Source of the DNA: Shewanella sp. MTB7
GTDB lineage: Bacteria; Pseudomonadota; Gammaproteobacteria; Enterobacterales; Shewanellaceae
Direction: 5' to 3'
Length of the DNA stretch: 64,000 nt
NCBI RefSeq assembly: GCF_027571385.1
Contig: NZ_CP085636.1
Location: 5,132,501 to 5,196,500, forward strand
The translations under genes and the position numbers were made by a program. A model generated the notes under the pieces. The model had not been told where the DNA came from, did no database searches, and saw nothing but the letters and a program-made list of their open reading frames with translations. Positions 54,480-63,327 of the stretch are shown piece after piece. Within the stretch, counting starts at the first letter, position 1. Every line of letters starts with the position of its first letter.

Positions 54480-55706
54480 TTAACTCGCTAAACTAAACAG
54501 TAAGCCTGCGATGGTACCGCTCATTAAGTTGGCTAATGCAGCAGCAATAAGCGCCTTCATGCCTATGGTACTAAGGTCATGGCGACGCTCAGGACAAAGT
54601 GCTGCTAAGCCACCTATCACCATAGCTAAAGAGCCGATATTGGCAAAACCACATAAGGTGAAACTGATAATAATCTGGGTCTTCTCAGACAGTTGATCGG
54701 CAACCTTAAGGAAATCGATATAGGCGACAAACTCATTGATCACCATTTTTTGACCAATAAACGACGCCGCTTGAACTGCTTCACTCCAAGGTACACCCAT
54801 GACCCAAGCAAGTGGTGCAAGCAGATAACCTAAGATCATCTGCATGGTCAATTCACCAAAGCCGAACCAGCCACCAATCCCGCCGATGATGCCGTTCACC
54901 ATCGCGATCAACCCGACAAAGGCTAACAACAGCGCCGATACCGCGATCACTTGTTGCATGCCCATTGCCGCACCGCCAGCTGCAGCATCTAAGACGTTGG
55001 CTGGTCTATCTTCCTGCTCATCCATTATCTTCTTGATGTCATTTTGAGGTTGCTCTGTTTCAGGCCAGATAAGCTTGGCAAACAGTAATCCCGCAGGCGC
55101 CGTCATAAAGGCAGCGGTCAAAACATATTTAACATCAACGCCCATCTGGATATAACCGATCATAGTGCCGCCGGCAACTGAGGCTAAACCACCGGTCATC
55201 ACGGCAAACAGCTCAGAGCGGGTCATATGCTTCACGAAAGGGCGCACCATTGAAGGCGCTTCGATAGGACCAACAAAAATATTGGCTGTCGCTGAAAGGG
55301 ATTCAGCACGGCTGGTGCCAAGCAGTTTCGAAAGACCGCCACCAATCACACCGATAATCAGCTGCATAATCCCTAAATAATAAAGAACGGCAATGAGCGA
55401 GCTGACAAACACCACCACAAACAGCACGTTAATAACGAAGATGAAGCCAACACCAAATTTGGCTAGGTCACCAAACAGAAAAGATAAACCCTCATTAGCA
55501 TAACCAATGACGTGCATCACACCACCGGAAGCGCTGTCTAACATAGACTGCCCCATAGGCACATACATCACAAACGCACCGAAGGCGACCTGAAAGGTTA
55601 ATGCACCTAGAACAGTGCGCAAATTGATCGCGGTTCTCTTTTCTGAAATAAGTACAGCCAAACCGATAAGGCTGATCATTCCCAACAAACTGATGAAAAC
55701 TTCCAT
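54480..55706 (-). CDS. nupC: NupC-family concentrative nucleoside transporter
   Basis: The 408-residue inner-membrane transporter belongs to the CNT family: SGGVMHVIGYANEGLSFLFGDL, GTSRAESLSATANIFVGPIEAPSMVRPFV with the conserved nucleoside-binding part, and TLCGFANIGSLAMVIGGLAALCPERRHDL near the end. It imports nucleosides with H+ or Na+. The next gene downstream is deoD, which processes the purine nucleosides it brings in. A 420-bp upstream spacer contains candidate operator repeats. Confidence 0.93.
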   Translation of the reverse strand: MEVFISLLGMISLIGLAVLISEKRTAINLRTVLGALTFQVAFGAFVMYVPMGQSMLDSASGGVMHVIGYANEGLSFLFGDLAKFGVGFIFVINVLFVVVFVSSLIAVLYYLGIMQLIIGVIGGGLSKLLGTSRAESLSATANIFVGPIEAPSMVRPFVKHMTRSELFAVMTGGLASVAGGTMIGYIQMGVDVKYVLTAAFMTAPAGLLFAKLIWPETEQPQNDIKKIMDEQEDRPANVLDAAAGGAAMGMQQVIAVSALLLAFVGLIAMVNGIIGGIGGWFGFGELTMQMILGYLLAPLAWVMGVPWSEAVQAASFIGQKMVINEFVAYIDFLKVADQLSEKTQIIISFTLCGFANIGSLAMVIGGLAALCPERRHDLSTIGMKALIAAALANLMSGTIAGLLFSLAS

Positions 55707-56128
55707 ACATTTTTTACCGAGATAACGTTTAGATGTCGGCAGTTTATACAGGCTTAAATTAGCTGCAAGCGATATGCGTCAATTTATAAGAATTAAATGT
55801 CACTTTTAGCCGATTAAACCGCACAATAGTGCTTAAACGATAAAAACATCCCAGCAAGCACAACATAAAGATCACAGACTTCATAAAAAATATATGGAAA
55901 ACAAGTAGAAAAACATAAAATAAGACGCAAATGCGTCAAGATGTATCAAGCGCATTCAACCAACCTATCGTCCATATCACGTTAGATTAAGATCTAAATA
56001 ATACAAAACAGTAATTCAATAACCTATAGAAATAGCCTGTTAATCATAAAAATGACAGTTAAGCTGCATTTCTAGAAAGAAGGGGATATAAAAACCGCCT
56101 TAGGCTAAGTCGTTAACGATTTTAATAG
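55707..56128. promoter_or_regulatory. Regulatory region upstream of nupC-deoD
   Basis: The sequence ATGCGTCAA occurs at 55774 and again at 55931, the latter inside a palindrome GACGCA-AA-TGCGTC (55924-55937). These may be operator sites for the nucleoside-salvage operon. The stretch is otherwise A+T-rich and gene-free. Regulator unknown. Confidence 0.45.
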
Positions 56129-57865
56129 CTAAAGGTGAGGGTTAACGTGTTCTAATGAGTCAGGATCACATCCTAATGCAGTGGAACTGCCCACATAAGT
56201 AATGCCTTTGTTAATATCAAAATCAGCAGCAATAATTTGAGTTTGTTTCTTGAAGAATTGATACAACAAATCAGCATCGACAAATCCTGTGTTGATGGCT
56301 TTATCTAACTTGGGATAATCATTGCCACCTGCCGCATTATAACTTGGGAGCGTAAAGCTATAATTATCACGTATATTGAAACCCCGATCGCCAATTTTAC
56401 TGATGTCTACTGTGTTGTCAGTGCAGTTGACTAGCATCTCTATTCCGGTAATTTGCGCATAACCTCCAGAGCCTCTCGTTATCGTAGCAACTGACGTTAA
56501 ATATTCTTTTATTTCAGCCCCCGTCATTGTATTGAAGGTGATAGTATTGCCAAAAGGTTGTACCGACAGTACGTCCCGGTAAGTGATCTCACCGGCTTCA
56601 ATAGATGCACGCACTCCACCTGAATTCATGATGGCAAAATCAGCTTTTACTGGCCCACTGCTCTGTGCCATCGCGATTAAGCGACCTAAGTTAGTTTGTT
56701 GACTGCGCACCAAATCGCGATCGCCAATAAGCTCCCCTTTAGTGAAGCCGATAACCTCATCGAGCTTATTTTGTCCACGTAATTGAAAGGGCTCTAGAAA
56801 ATCCTTCAGTTGTTGATCGGGCTTGATTGCTTTACCGACTAAGACTCGTTCAGCATTGGCGTCTTTAACTTTCAGGTTCACTGGAATTAACTCAAACTTA
56901 GCCAGATTCAATTTACCATTGAAGAATTCAAAATCTGCACGGCCCACATATTTGCCCCATTCATGAGCCTGCATTATCCATGTGCCATTTTGCTGATCAG
57001 GAATACACTTATCTCCAGGGTTAAAATTGGCATACTGTTCTGTATTGGGCTCCATACAAACCGGATTTTGGGAATGTCCACCAAAAATAGCCTGTAACAT
57101 TCCCTCATCAACAGATCTTGCCATCAATACATCACCAGGCGCATTACTGCCATGTTGACCATTGTCATAATGTCCCATATGAGTCACTGCAAAAATAATA
57201 TCAGCCGAGTGCTGCTGTTCTATCTCTGCGATAACATTTTTAATTTCTTGTTGGGGATGGGTAAAAGTCAGCTCACTCACATACTCTGGGTTACCAATTC
57301 TAGCCGTGTCTTCTGTTGTCATGCCAATGACGGCTAGCTTAAGGCCATCAAGCTCAAAAATTTTATAGGGTTCAAAGTAGCGCACCTGCTTAGCGACGCC
57401 ATCAACTTCAACTGATGTATAGATGTTTGCTGCCAGCATAGGAAATTTGGCCCATTGCCTTTGCTTTTCCAGTATTGTTAGTGGGTTATCAAATTCATGA
57501 TTGCCAACAGCCATCACATCATAACCAATATGAGACATACCTTTAAAATCTGGCTCTGCGTATAACAAGTCCGATTCAGGTACACCTGTATTAATATCAC
57601 CACCAGAAAACAGTAAAACACGGTTTCCTTGGCCTTCGACTTCTTGACGTATGGAGTCAATCAAGGTTTTTCGTGCTGCCATGCCATATTCACCGTGCTT
57701 GTTCTCCCAAAAACGACCGTGGTTGTCATTGGTATGCAAAATGGTGAATTGAGTGCAGGCATCACCTGCTGCGGCGCACGTTGCAAAAGTCTGCGGGTTA
57801 CCACACCCAGATAAAAGCGGCATGACTATTATAACTAGCAGGCTGCCGATAAAATTAACACGCAT
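56129..57865 (-). CDS. ushA: UshA-type 5'-nucleotidase / UDP-sugar hydrolase lipoprotein
   Basis: About 578 residues from an ATG at 57865 with a GAGGT site five bases away; a longer frame to 57967 is not supported. The signal peptide ends with the lipobox LLSGC, so it is a lipoprotein, unlike E. coli UshA. The N-terminal metallophosphoesterase domain shows ILHTNDNHGRF, SGGDINTGVPESD, AVGNHEFDNP and THMGHYDNGQHG. The C-terminal nucleotide-binding domain has NSGGVRASIEAGEITYRDVLSVQPF. It dephosphorylates nucleotides outside the inner membrane, providing nucleosides for NupC. It is the next gene after the endonuclease on the same strand, with a terminator between. Confidence 0.92.
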   Translation of the reverse strand: MRVNFIGSLLVIIVMPLLSGCGNPQTFATCAAAGDACTQFTILHTNDNHGRFWENKHGEYGMAARKTLIDSIRQEVEGQGNRVLLFSGGDINTGVPESDLLYAEPDFKGMSHIGYDVMAVGNHEFDNPLTILEKQRQWAKFPMLAANIYTSVEVDGVAKQVRYFEPYKIFELDGLKLAVIGMTTEDTARIGNPEYVSELTFTHPQQEIKNVIAEIEQQHSADIIFAVTHMGHYDNGQHGSNAPGDVLMARSVDEGMLQAIFGGHSQNPVCMEPNTEQYANFNPGDKCIPDQQNGTWIMQAHEWGKYVGRADFEFFNGKLNLAKFELIPVNLKVKDANAERVLVGKAIKPDQQLKDFLEPFQLRGQNKLDEVIGFTKGELIGDRDLVRSQQTNLGRLIAMAQSSGPVKADFAIMNSGGVRASIEAGEITYRDVLSVQPFGNTITFNTMTGAEIKEYLTSVATITRGSGGYAQITGIEMLVNCTDNTVDISKIGDRGFNIRDNYSFTLPSYNAAGGNDYPKLDKAINTGFVDADLLYQFFKKQTQIIAADFDINKGITYVGSSTALGCDPDSLEHVNPHL

Positions 57866-57930
57866 AGTAAACCTCACCATTTTATTGTGGCTTTGTGATC
57901 TATCCAAAGTGACGTTTGAGTGGGATAAGA

Positions 57931-57959
57931 AAAAGTCGAGATAGTTTCTCTCGACTTTT
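57931..57959 (-). terminator. Terminator after the endonuclease I-domain gene
   Basis: A perfect 11-bp stem (57931-57941 with 57949-57959) with a 7-base loop is followed on the minus strand by a T-rich tract. Confidence 0.85.
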
Positions 57960-57985
57960 GTTTGCACTGTTATATCAACTAAGAC

Positions 57986-60061
57986 TTAGCTTTTACGTCT
58001 ACGCCACATGGCTAGTGGCAACAATAATCCCAGCAGACCACCGAGTGAACCAGCACCATCTAGCTCTGTCCAGCCATCACCTTGCACGTTTTTCACTGTA
58101 ACAGTCACATTCTTGCTCACTGAGTTTATACCGTCAGTTGCAGTCACAACAAATATCAGTGAGCTATCAAGCAACACCTCAGGTGCGGTTAACTTAAGTA
58201 TCGCCCCCTCGCCTTCAAACTCCACAGTTTCACCGGCAATTTGCACCCAACTAAAGCTAATTGCTTCGTTTGCTGGATCGGCACTGGCCTCTAATGTGAT
58301 TGGTTCACCTTCTTCAACTGAAGTTTCGCCTAAGATGTTAATCTCGATAGCTAATGGCGCATCTTTTACCAGTAAATCGACCACTTCGTATGCTTCAAAC
58401 TCACCATCACTTACCGTTAGTTTAAATTGGTATGGCGTGTCGACAGCAACAATTGGCGCTACTGCGGTTAACACCGCACCATCAGTGTCAAAGGCAAGTT
58501 CAGGCCCAGACACTTGAGTCCAAATGAAGGTTAGTACTTGTCCCTCTGCGCCTTTTGTCCCTGTTGCATCAAAGGTAAAGCTAGCGCCTTCGTTCACCTC
58601 AGTAGGCGCATCGATGACAAAGTCCACATCTAAATCAGGAACTGGCGCATCGTTACATAGAGCACCATAGATATCTTGCACCCATTCCGGACGGTCGATG
58701 TAGGGATTACGGTTACCTTGATACTCATAGACAGCCGTGTTGCGGTTTTGCTCTAAGGTATCAACGGGATCTTGTTTGTGCCACGCATACAAGGTACACA
58801 GTTTACCGGCTTCTAACTTCTCGCCATCGGTGCCTATGGAATCCACTAACTTAAGATCGCCATTATTACTCGAATGCCCGCCTTCATAACGAGTATCCAT
58901 ATAGAACATCATACGAGCCACATCACCTTTAACTGCATCTCTAGGCTCAAAGGTTCCGAGTTTAGTATCAACTAAGTTATCTGGTGCTTGTGATACTGGA
59001 GTACCACCGTTGTCGAAATCGTAGTTACTACGAGCACCGTTAACTTGTGGCATAGCGGGTCGTAAATGGTGAGCATCTGTGTTGCCATATCCCCCCTCTA
59101 CACCGTGACTCTGGGGCCATACATGTTCACGGTTCCAGTCATCAGTATTGCCACCATTATCATGCTTGGAAATTGATTTACCGCTGTAAAGCATGATCAC
59201 ATTGTCTTTGTTTTCAGGGTCTTCATCTGAATAAGTTAAGATACTCCAGACCTGTTTATAGCTCACAGAAGTGTGACCAGTTGCAGCAATCGTTGTGAGC
59301 GCTTGCTTCTTGGCTGCTACGTCGGCAAAGTCGCCGTTTAGTACATCTGAGTAATATTCATCAGGGAGGTAGGTACTAGCATCGGCCACTTTGTCGATGA
59401 TGTCACAGTTATTACAAGGTGCTGGATCGGGTTCCGGCTCCGGCGGAGGCGTAGTGCCATCACATGCACCTTCACCTGGACACCCTAGTCCATCTGAAGT
59501 GTTCATTTCAAACACAAGCCACTGATTATCATCACCAGGAAAACTGGATTCAGCTCCTGTGTCCCCCGTGGTTACACTGGCTTTACGGCGTAAGGTTTTA
59601 TTCATGGTGGAAAAATCCGGATTACTAGGATCTGTCCAAGCAGGATCAGGCTGTTCGCCAACTTTGCCAAAACGGTCAAGGATCACATTATCCTTTGTCA
59701 GAACCAGCGCATCATCACCGTTATACCAAGTTACATTAGACTCAATACTACCAGTTAAGATAAATTCTGGATCGGCAGAGGCGTTATGGATTAACACACT
59801 AGCATTCGGTGCAAGCATGCCAGTAAGTACGGCGGTATTACCTGGGTCATCAAAACCTTTGCCATTAGAGTATAAGGTTAGTACGTACTCGTTAGCATCA
59901 AGGTTGACAGTCTCTGTGCCCAAATTGGAAATCTCTATTGCTTTATTGTTGCTAGAGCCTTCAATGTATTCGGTTATTACAAGATCTGCATTGGCATAGG
60001 TGGATAGAGTGCCACAAAGCATCGCCATGGCCATAGCGACTTTGGTTGGGTTGGTCTTCAT
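57986..60061 (-). CDS. Lamin-tail/endonuclease I protein with Ig-like domains and GlyGly-CTERM anchor
   Basis: This 691-residue secreted protein has, in order: a signal peptide (to about residue 26); a lamin-tail domain (LVITEYIEGSSNNKAIEISNLG); a Pro/Glu linker with a CNNC pair; an endonuclease I domain with WNREHVWPQSHG, HHLRPAMPQVNGARSNYDFD and WVQDIYGALC; two PKD/Ig-like domains; and a C-terminal Gly-rich stretch, membrane helix and RRRK tail (GSLGGLLGLLLPLAMW), a GlyGly-CTERM sorting signal for rhombosortase. It should cut extracellular DNA or RNA at the cell surface after type II secretion. It follows exeM on the same strand. Confidence 0.9.
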   Translation of the reverse strand: MKTNPTKVAMAMAMLCGTLSTYANADLVITEYIEGSSNNKAIEISNLGTETVNLDANEYVLTLYSNGKGFDDPGNTAVLTGMLAPNASVLIHNASADPEFILTGSIESNVTWYNGDDALVLTKDNVILDRFGKVGEQPDPAWTDPSNPDFSTMNKTLRRKASVTTGDTGAESSFPGDDNQWLVFEMNTSDGLGCPGEGACDGTTPPPEPEPDPAPCNNCDIIDKVADASTYLPDEYYSDVLNGDFADVAAKKQALTTIAATGHTSVSYKQVWSILTYSDEDPENKDNVIMLYSGKSISKHDNGGNTDDWNREHVWPQSHGVEGGYGNTDAHHLRPAMPQVNGARSNYDFDNGGTPVSQAPDNLVDTKLGTFEPRDAVKGDVARMMFYMDTRYEGGHSSNNGDLKLVDSIGTDGEKLEAGKLCTLYAWHKQDPVDTLEQNRNTAVYEYQGNRNPYIDRPEWVQDIYGALCNDAPVPDLDVDFVIDAPTEVNEGASFTFDATGTKGAEGQVLTFIWTQVSGPELAFDTDGAVLTAVAPIVAVDTPYQFKLTVSDGEFEAYEVVDLLVKDAPLAIEINILGETSVEEGEPITLEASADPANEAISFSWVQIAGETVEFEGEGAILKLTAPEVLLDSSLIFVVTATDGINSVSKNVTVTVKNVQGDGWTELDGAGSLGGLLGLLLPLAMWRRRKS

Positions 60062-60105
60062 ATATATCCTTTGTTCTAATTATGTCCGTGGGACCATCAA
60101 TTTTG

Positions 60106-60132
60106 CCGCCCAGATGCGTGGCATCTGGGCGG
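60106..60132 (-). terminator. Terminator or processing hairpin after exeM
   Basis: A perfect 12-bp GC-rich stem (60106-60117 with 60121-60132) with loop GTG lies 20 bp past the exeM stop. A short run of Ts follows on the minus strand (complement of CAAAATTG). Confidence 0.8.
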
Positions 60133-60151
60133 TCAACGATGTTGAATAGAA

Positions 60152-63100
60152 TTAACCTCGGTTGAAGAAACGCCTGCGTAATCCAGCCAGACCTAACAGA
60201 GATAGCAAACCGATAAAACCGGTAGTACCGCCACTGCTATCGTTTGGTTCAGTGACCAAAGTAGGCACTAGGGTGTCACGACTCTTCACTTCGATAAGCA
60301 AGCTAGTCTGTGAACCTGGCACGACTTCGCCATCTCGACGTAGCTCCATATCGGCATGATAGAATGCTGCAGGGGCACCAAATACTTCCATCTCCACCAA
60401 TAACTGCCCAGCTTGCTTGAGTACCACATTTGGCAATACCAACTGACTCAAGTCCAAACGGTCTTCGTCATTTCTCGGCGTCAAACTTACTGTTGCGATA
60501 TCACCTTCCTGCGCGATATCACCCGGCACCAAGTAAGGCACAGTCATCAACTTGTCCCACAGAGCCAAGCGAACAGCATCACCACCATAGGTTTCGCCCT
60601 GCTGGTAACTTAAGGACATAATCGCAGGATCATGATCTGATGAGCGGAATTGATCTTCGGCGTAGAAATGTGTAGGTAGATCATCCGCTTTATACTCAGT
60701 GTTGTAATCATACAAAGCGGACTCTATCGCATTGATATGCCAGTCAGTGGCATCAATCAAACGATCAGACAATGACGGGCTAATGAGGATATGATCCAGT
60801 GAACCGACCTCATCATTGTATGAATAACTCCAAGGAGTCTCGCCACGTTCCTTCGCTTTTAGCCCGAGTACATCGATATAGCCATAGCTATGGGTGATAG
60901 CAACAGGATCACCCGCTGGATTAAACTGCGGCTGTTTATCGATGAAAGTGTGGCTAGCAGTCATCACGGTTTTATTACGGGGATTGCTGGTTAACACCAG
61001 CATAGGATCTTCCTGAGCATAGGCATTGAGATCACCGATAATGATGCGATCCCCGCCAATCTTCTCAAGCTCATCTCCCAAGCGAACCGCTGCGGCTACA
61101 CGCAAGTTCTCACAAGAACCCTGCTTATCAGCATCCTTTGGATCATCTTCCCAGACCGTCGCATCACCAAACTCGACGCCCTGCCACTCCTCCCAACAGG
61201 TTGAGCCCTTGGATTTTAGATGGTTTACCGCCATAGTCAGACGTTTACCTGTCTGGTTAACGATAAAAGTCACCACTAAGGCATCACGGTTATAGTTTTG
61301 ACCACTTTCCAGTATTTCACCTTTATCGTCTTTAATTATTTCATTGAAATCATTAACGATACTGGGCGCTTTTTGCTGAGGCAGAGCGATGACTCGAGTA
61401 CGTTCAATGCTCACCTTGCTGGGGCGATAGATAATACCAGTAGTAATCGCATCGGAGCCAATGGAATCCAATTCATCAAAGACTTGGTTACCATTGTGAT
61501 CGAAACCAACAAACACATAACGATTTTCAGTGGACTCATGTGGCTCAGCATCTGGGTACTCATCCCAGTAGTTACTGTTGACAGCATTAACCAAATCGGC
61601 GACTGCGCTATCAAGGCCAAAGCCATTGTTTTCCATCTCCATCAGACCAAGTACATCGGCGTCAAGCTTAAGAATTGCCTGTACTAATTTGGCCTTTTGC
61701 TGCTCATATTCATCATTACTGTCTGCACCACGATTTTGACCAAAATTATTTTGATCGCCACCGAAAGGAGAATTAAAGAAATTAAACAGGTTTTGGGTCG
61801 CTAAGGTAATTGTAAAGTGATCGTCTGGTGCCGTTTTATTCAAATCAGGCTTTTCACTGCGCTTAATATTACGCACAAAATTAGCCGATGTAAGTTCATT
61901 GGACACGGTCAGGCTGAAATTATTATAGCTGTAGCTTATTACGCCTTCCAAACCCACAAGACTGTCATCGATGCGAACATAGTTACGCTGAGGATCATCA
62001 TAAAAACCTGGGTAGTAAGGAATGTGGCCATTCGGTGCTTTTACTGAGCTTTCGATGATTAAGCGATGGTCATCATTTTGCGCCTGAGCTGCAATTGCTT
62101 CGGGGCTACCAGCCACATTAAGCTGGTTAGGTTGCATATTGGGACGCAAATAAGCAGCAGATATGTTGTTACGGTAGCTATCGTAGTTAAATCCAAAGGT
62201 TTTCGAAACGCGTATATCTTGCTTGCCTTCAACCATAGGGTTTAAATCAGCTGGTAAGCGAACTAGCATGCCCTCATAACGCTCAAGGGTGTTGCCAAAT
62301 AGTCCATTGTCGGATTCTAAAACCTGAATATCGACAGCATCAGTAGGCGTATAACTTGTATCAGTGATTAACGGATCATTAGTGGAAAGTTGAGTATGAC
62401 CGTAATGCTCTACTACCTTACTTTCAAAACAAATGGTCTTACCTTCTAAGCTATCACCATCACCTTTGAAGGAAACATAGATACCGTCAGATGTCAGCGG
62501 ATCATTATCTGAAACGAGATCTCGAATGTACAATCCAGAAATTGGGATCTTCTCTGATTTAACCACCACGCCTTCGACTATCACTGTCTCCCCAACAAAC
62601 TCTGATGCGGCGCCAGAACCTTGGATCTCACCAATGCTATGGGTCACTTCACAGACAAAAACCTCAGGCGCCTCATACTTAGGTGCTAATACGGGAGAAC
62701 CCATACCTGTAGTAACTGCAGGGCTAGTATTTAACCACTGCGTATCATCAAATGTAGCCGATTGCTCAGGAGTAGCTCCTTCAGCGGTAACTCGGCGCTG
62801 GAATGTGCTATCGAGTGCCCAATCGGTATATTGTGAATTAGGGCCTACGATGTCAATGATTTGGCCATTATGCTTTAAGAGAAAATTATCATCACCATTG
62901 ATATACACATTGTCATAGTTGCCACTCCCTTCACCAACCAGATAAGTGCCGCCAGCGGCTTCTATCTGCGCTTTATAGCTCTCAGTGGCACCACTATTTA
63001 ATAGCACCACCGATTTACCTGCTGGGATGGTAAAACCGGTTAGTAATAGGCTGCCATCAGGATTTTTTAAATCGTTAGAATGTTTACCACTAGCAAGAAC

Positions 63101-63286
63101 TACAGCTTTAGTTACATCTGTAAACGTAAAGTCTTCAGAAGCATGGGTGTTCGTTATCTCTATAGATCCCATAGCGGGATTTTTTTCGTTTTGCACAATC
63201 TCAGTAATGAGCAGGTCGTTAACCCCAGCCTGAGCTCCAGTGGAAATTGCGCTGGCAATGGCCAGACAAATAATGCTTTTTTTCAT
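60152..63286 (-). CDS. exeM: ExeM/NucH-family extracellular nuclease with GlyGly-CTERM anchor
   Basis: The 1044-residue protein has a signal peptide, a lamin-tail domain (NDLLITEIVQNEKNPAMGSIEITN), an OB-fold middle (GEIQGSGAASEFVGETVIVEGVVV) and an endonuclease/exonuclease/phosphatase domain with the active-site strings LGLMEMENNGFG, NHLKSKGS, IGDLNAYAQEDPM, SLDHILISPSL and RSSDHDPAIMSL. The C-terminus has a SSGGTTGFIGLLSLLGLAGL helix and RRRF tail, a GlyGly-CTERM. It degrades extracellular DNA, as shown for Shewanella ExeM, where it is linked to biofilm turnover and to use of DNA as a nutrient. The ATG is followed by KKSIICLAIASAISTGAQA. Confidence 0.93.
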   Translation of the reverse strand: MKKSIICLAIASAISTGAQAGVNDLLITEIVQNEKNPAMGSIEITNTHASEDFTFTDVTKAVVLASGKHSNDLKNPDGSLLLTGFTIPAGKSVVLLNSGATESYKAQIEAAGGTYLVGEGSGNYDNVYINGDDNFLLKHNGQIIDIVGPNSQYTDWALDSTFQRRVTAEGATPEQSATFDDTQWLNTSPAVTTGMGSPVLAPKYEAPEVFVCEVTHSIGEIQGSGAASEFVGETVIVEGVVVKSEKIPISGLYIRDLVSDNDPLTSDGIYVSFKGDGDSLEGKTICFESKVVEHYGHTQLSTNDPLITDTSYTPTDAVDIQVLESDNGLFGNTLERYEGMLVRLPADLNPMVEGKQDIRVSKTFGFNYDSYRNNISAAYLRPNMQPNQLNVAGSPEAIAAQAQNDDHRLIIESSVKAPNGHIPYYPGFYDDPQRNYVRIDDSLVGLEGVISYSYNNFSLTVSNELTSANFVRNIKRSEKPDLNKTAPDDHFTITLATQNLFNFFNSPFGGDQNNFGQNRGADSNDEYEQQKAKLVQAILKLDADVLGLMEMENNGFGLDSAVADLVNAVNSNYWDEYPDAEPHESTENRYVFVGFDHNGNQVFDELDSIGSDAITTGIIYRPSKVSIERTRVIALPQQKAPSIVNDFNEIIKDDKGEILESGQNYNRDALVVTFIVNQTGKRLTMAVNHLKSKGSTCWEEWQGVEFGDATVWEDDPKDADKQGSCENLRVAAAVRLGDELEKIGGDRIIIGDLNAYAQEDPMLVLTSNPRNKTVMTASHTFIDKQPQFNPAGDPVAITHSYGYIDVLGLKAKERGETPWSYSYNDEVGSLDHILISPSLSDRLIDATDWHINAIESALYDYNTEYKADDLPTHFYAEDQFRSSDHDPAIMSLSYQQGETYGGDAVRLALWDKLMTVPYLVPGDIAQEGDIATVSLTPRNDEDRLDLSQLVLPNVVLKQAGQLLVEMEVFGAPAAFYHADMELRRDGEVVPGSQTSLLIEVKSRDTLVPTLVTEPNDSSGGTTGFIGLLSLLGLAGLRRRFFNRG

Positions 63287-63327
63287 ATTAAACGCTACCT
63301 GTATCTTTATAATTGGTATGGTTCCGG

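Noticed and set aside
58008..58517. 169-codon plus-strand ORF
   Set aside because: It is antisense to the Ig-like and C-terminal part of the endonuclease I protein, has low-complexity Ser/Thr/Pro composition and no ribosome site; the minus-strand protein has clear domains.
61298..61687. 129-codon plus-strand ORF
   Set aside because: It lies opposite the catalytic domain of ExeM and shows no coherent domain.
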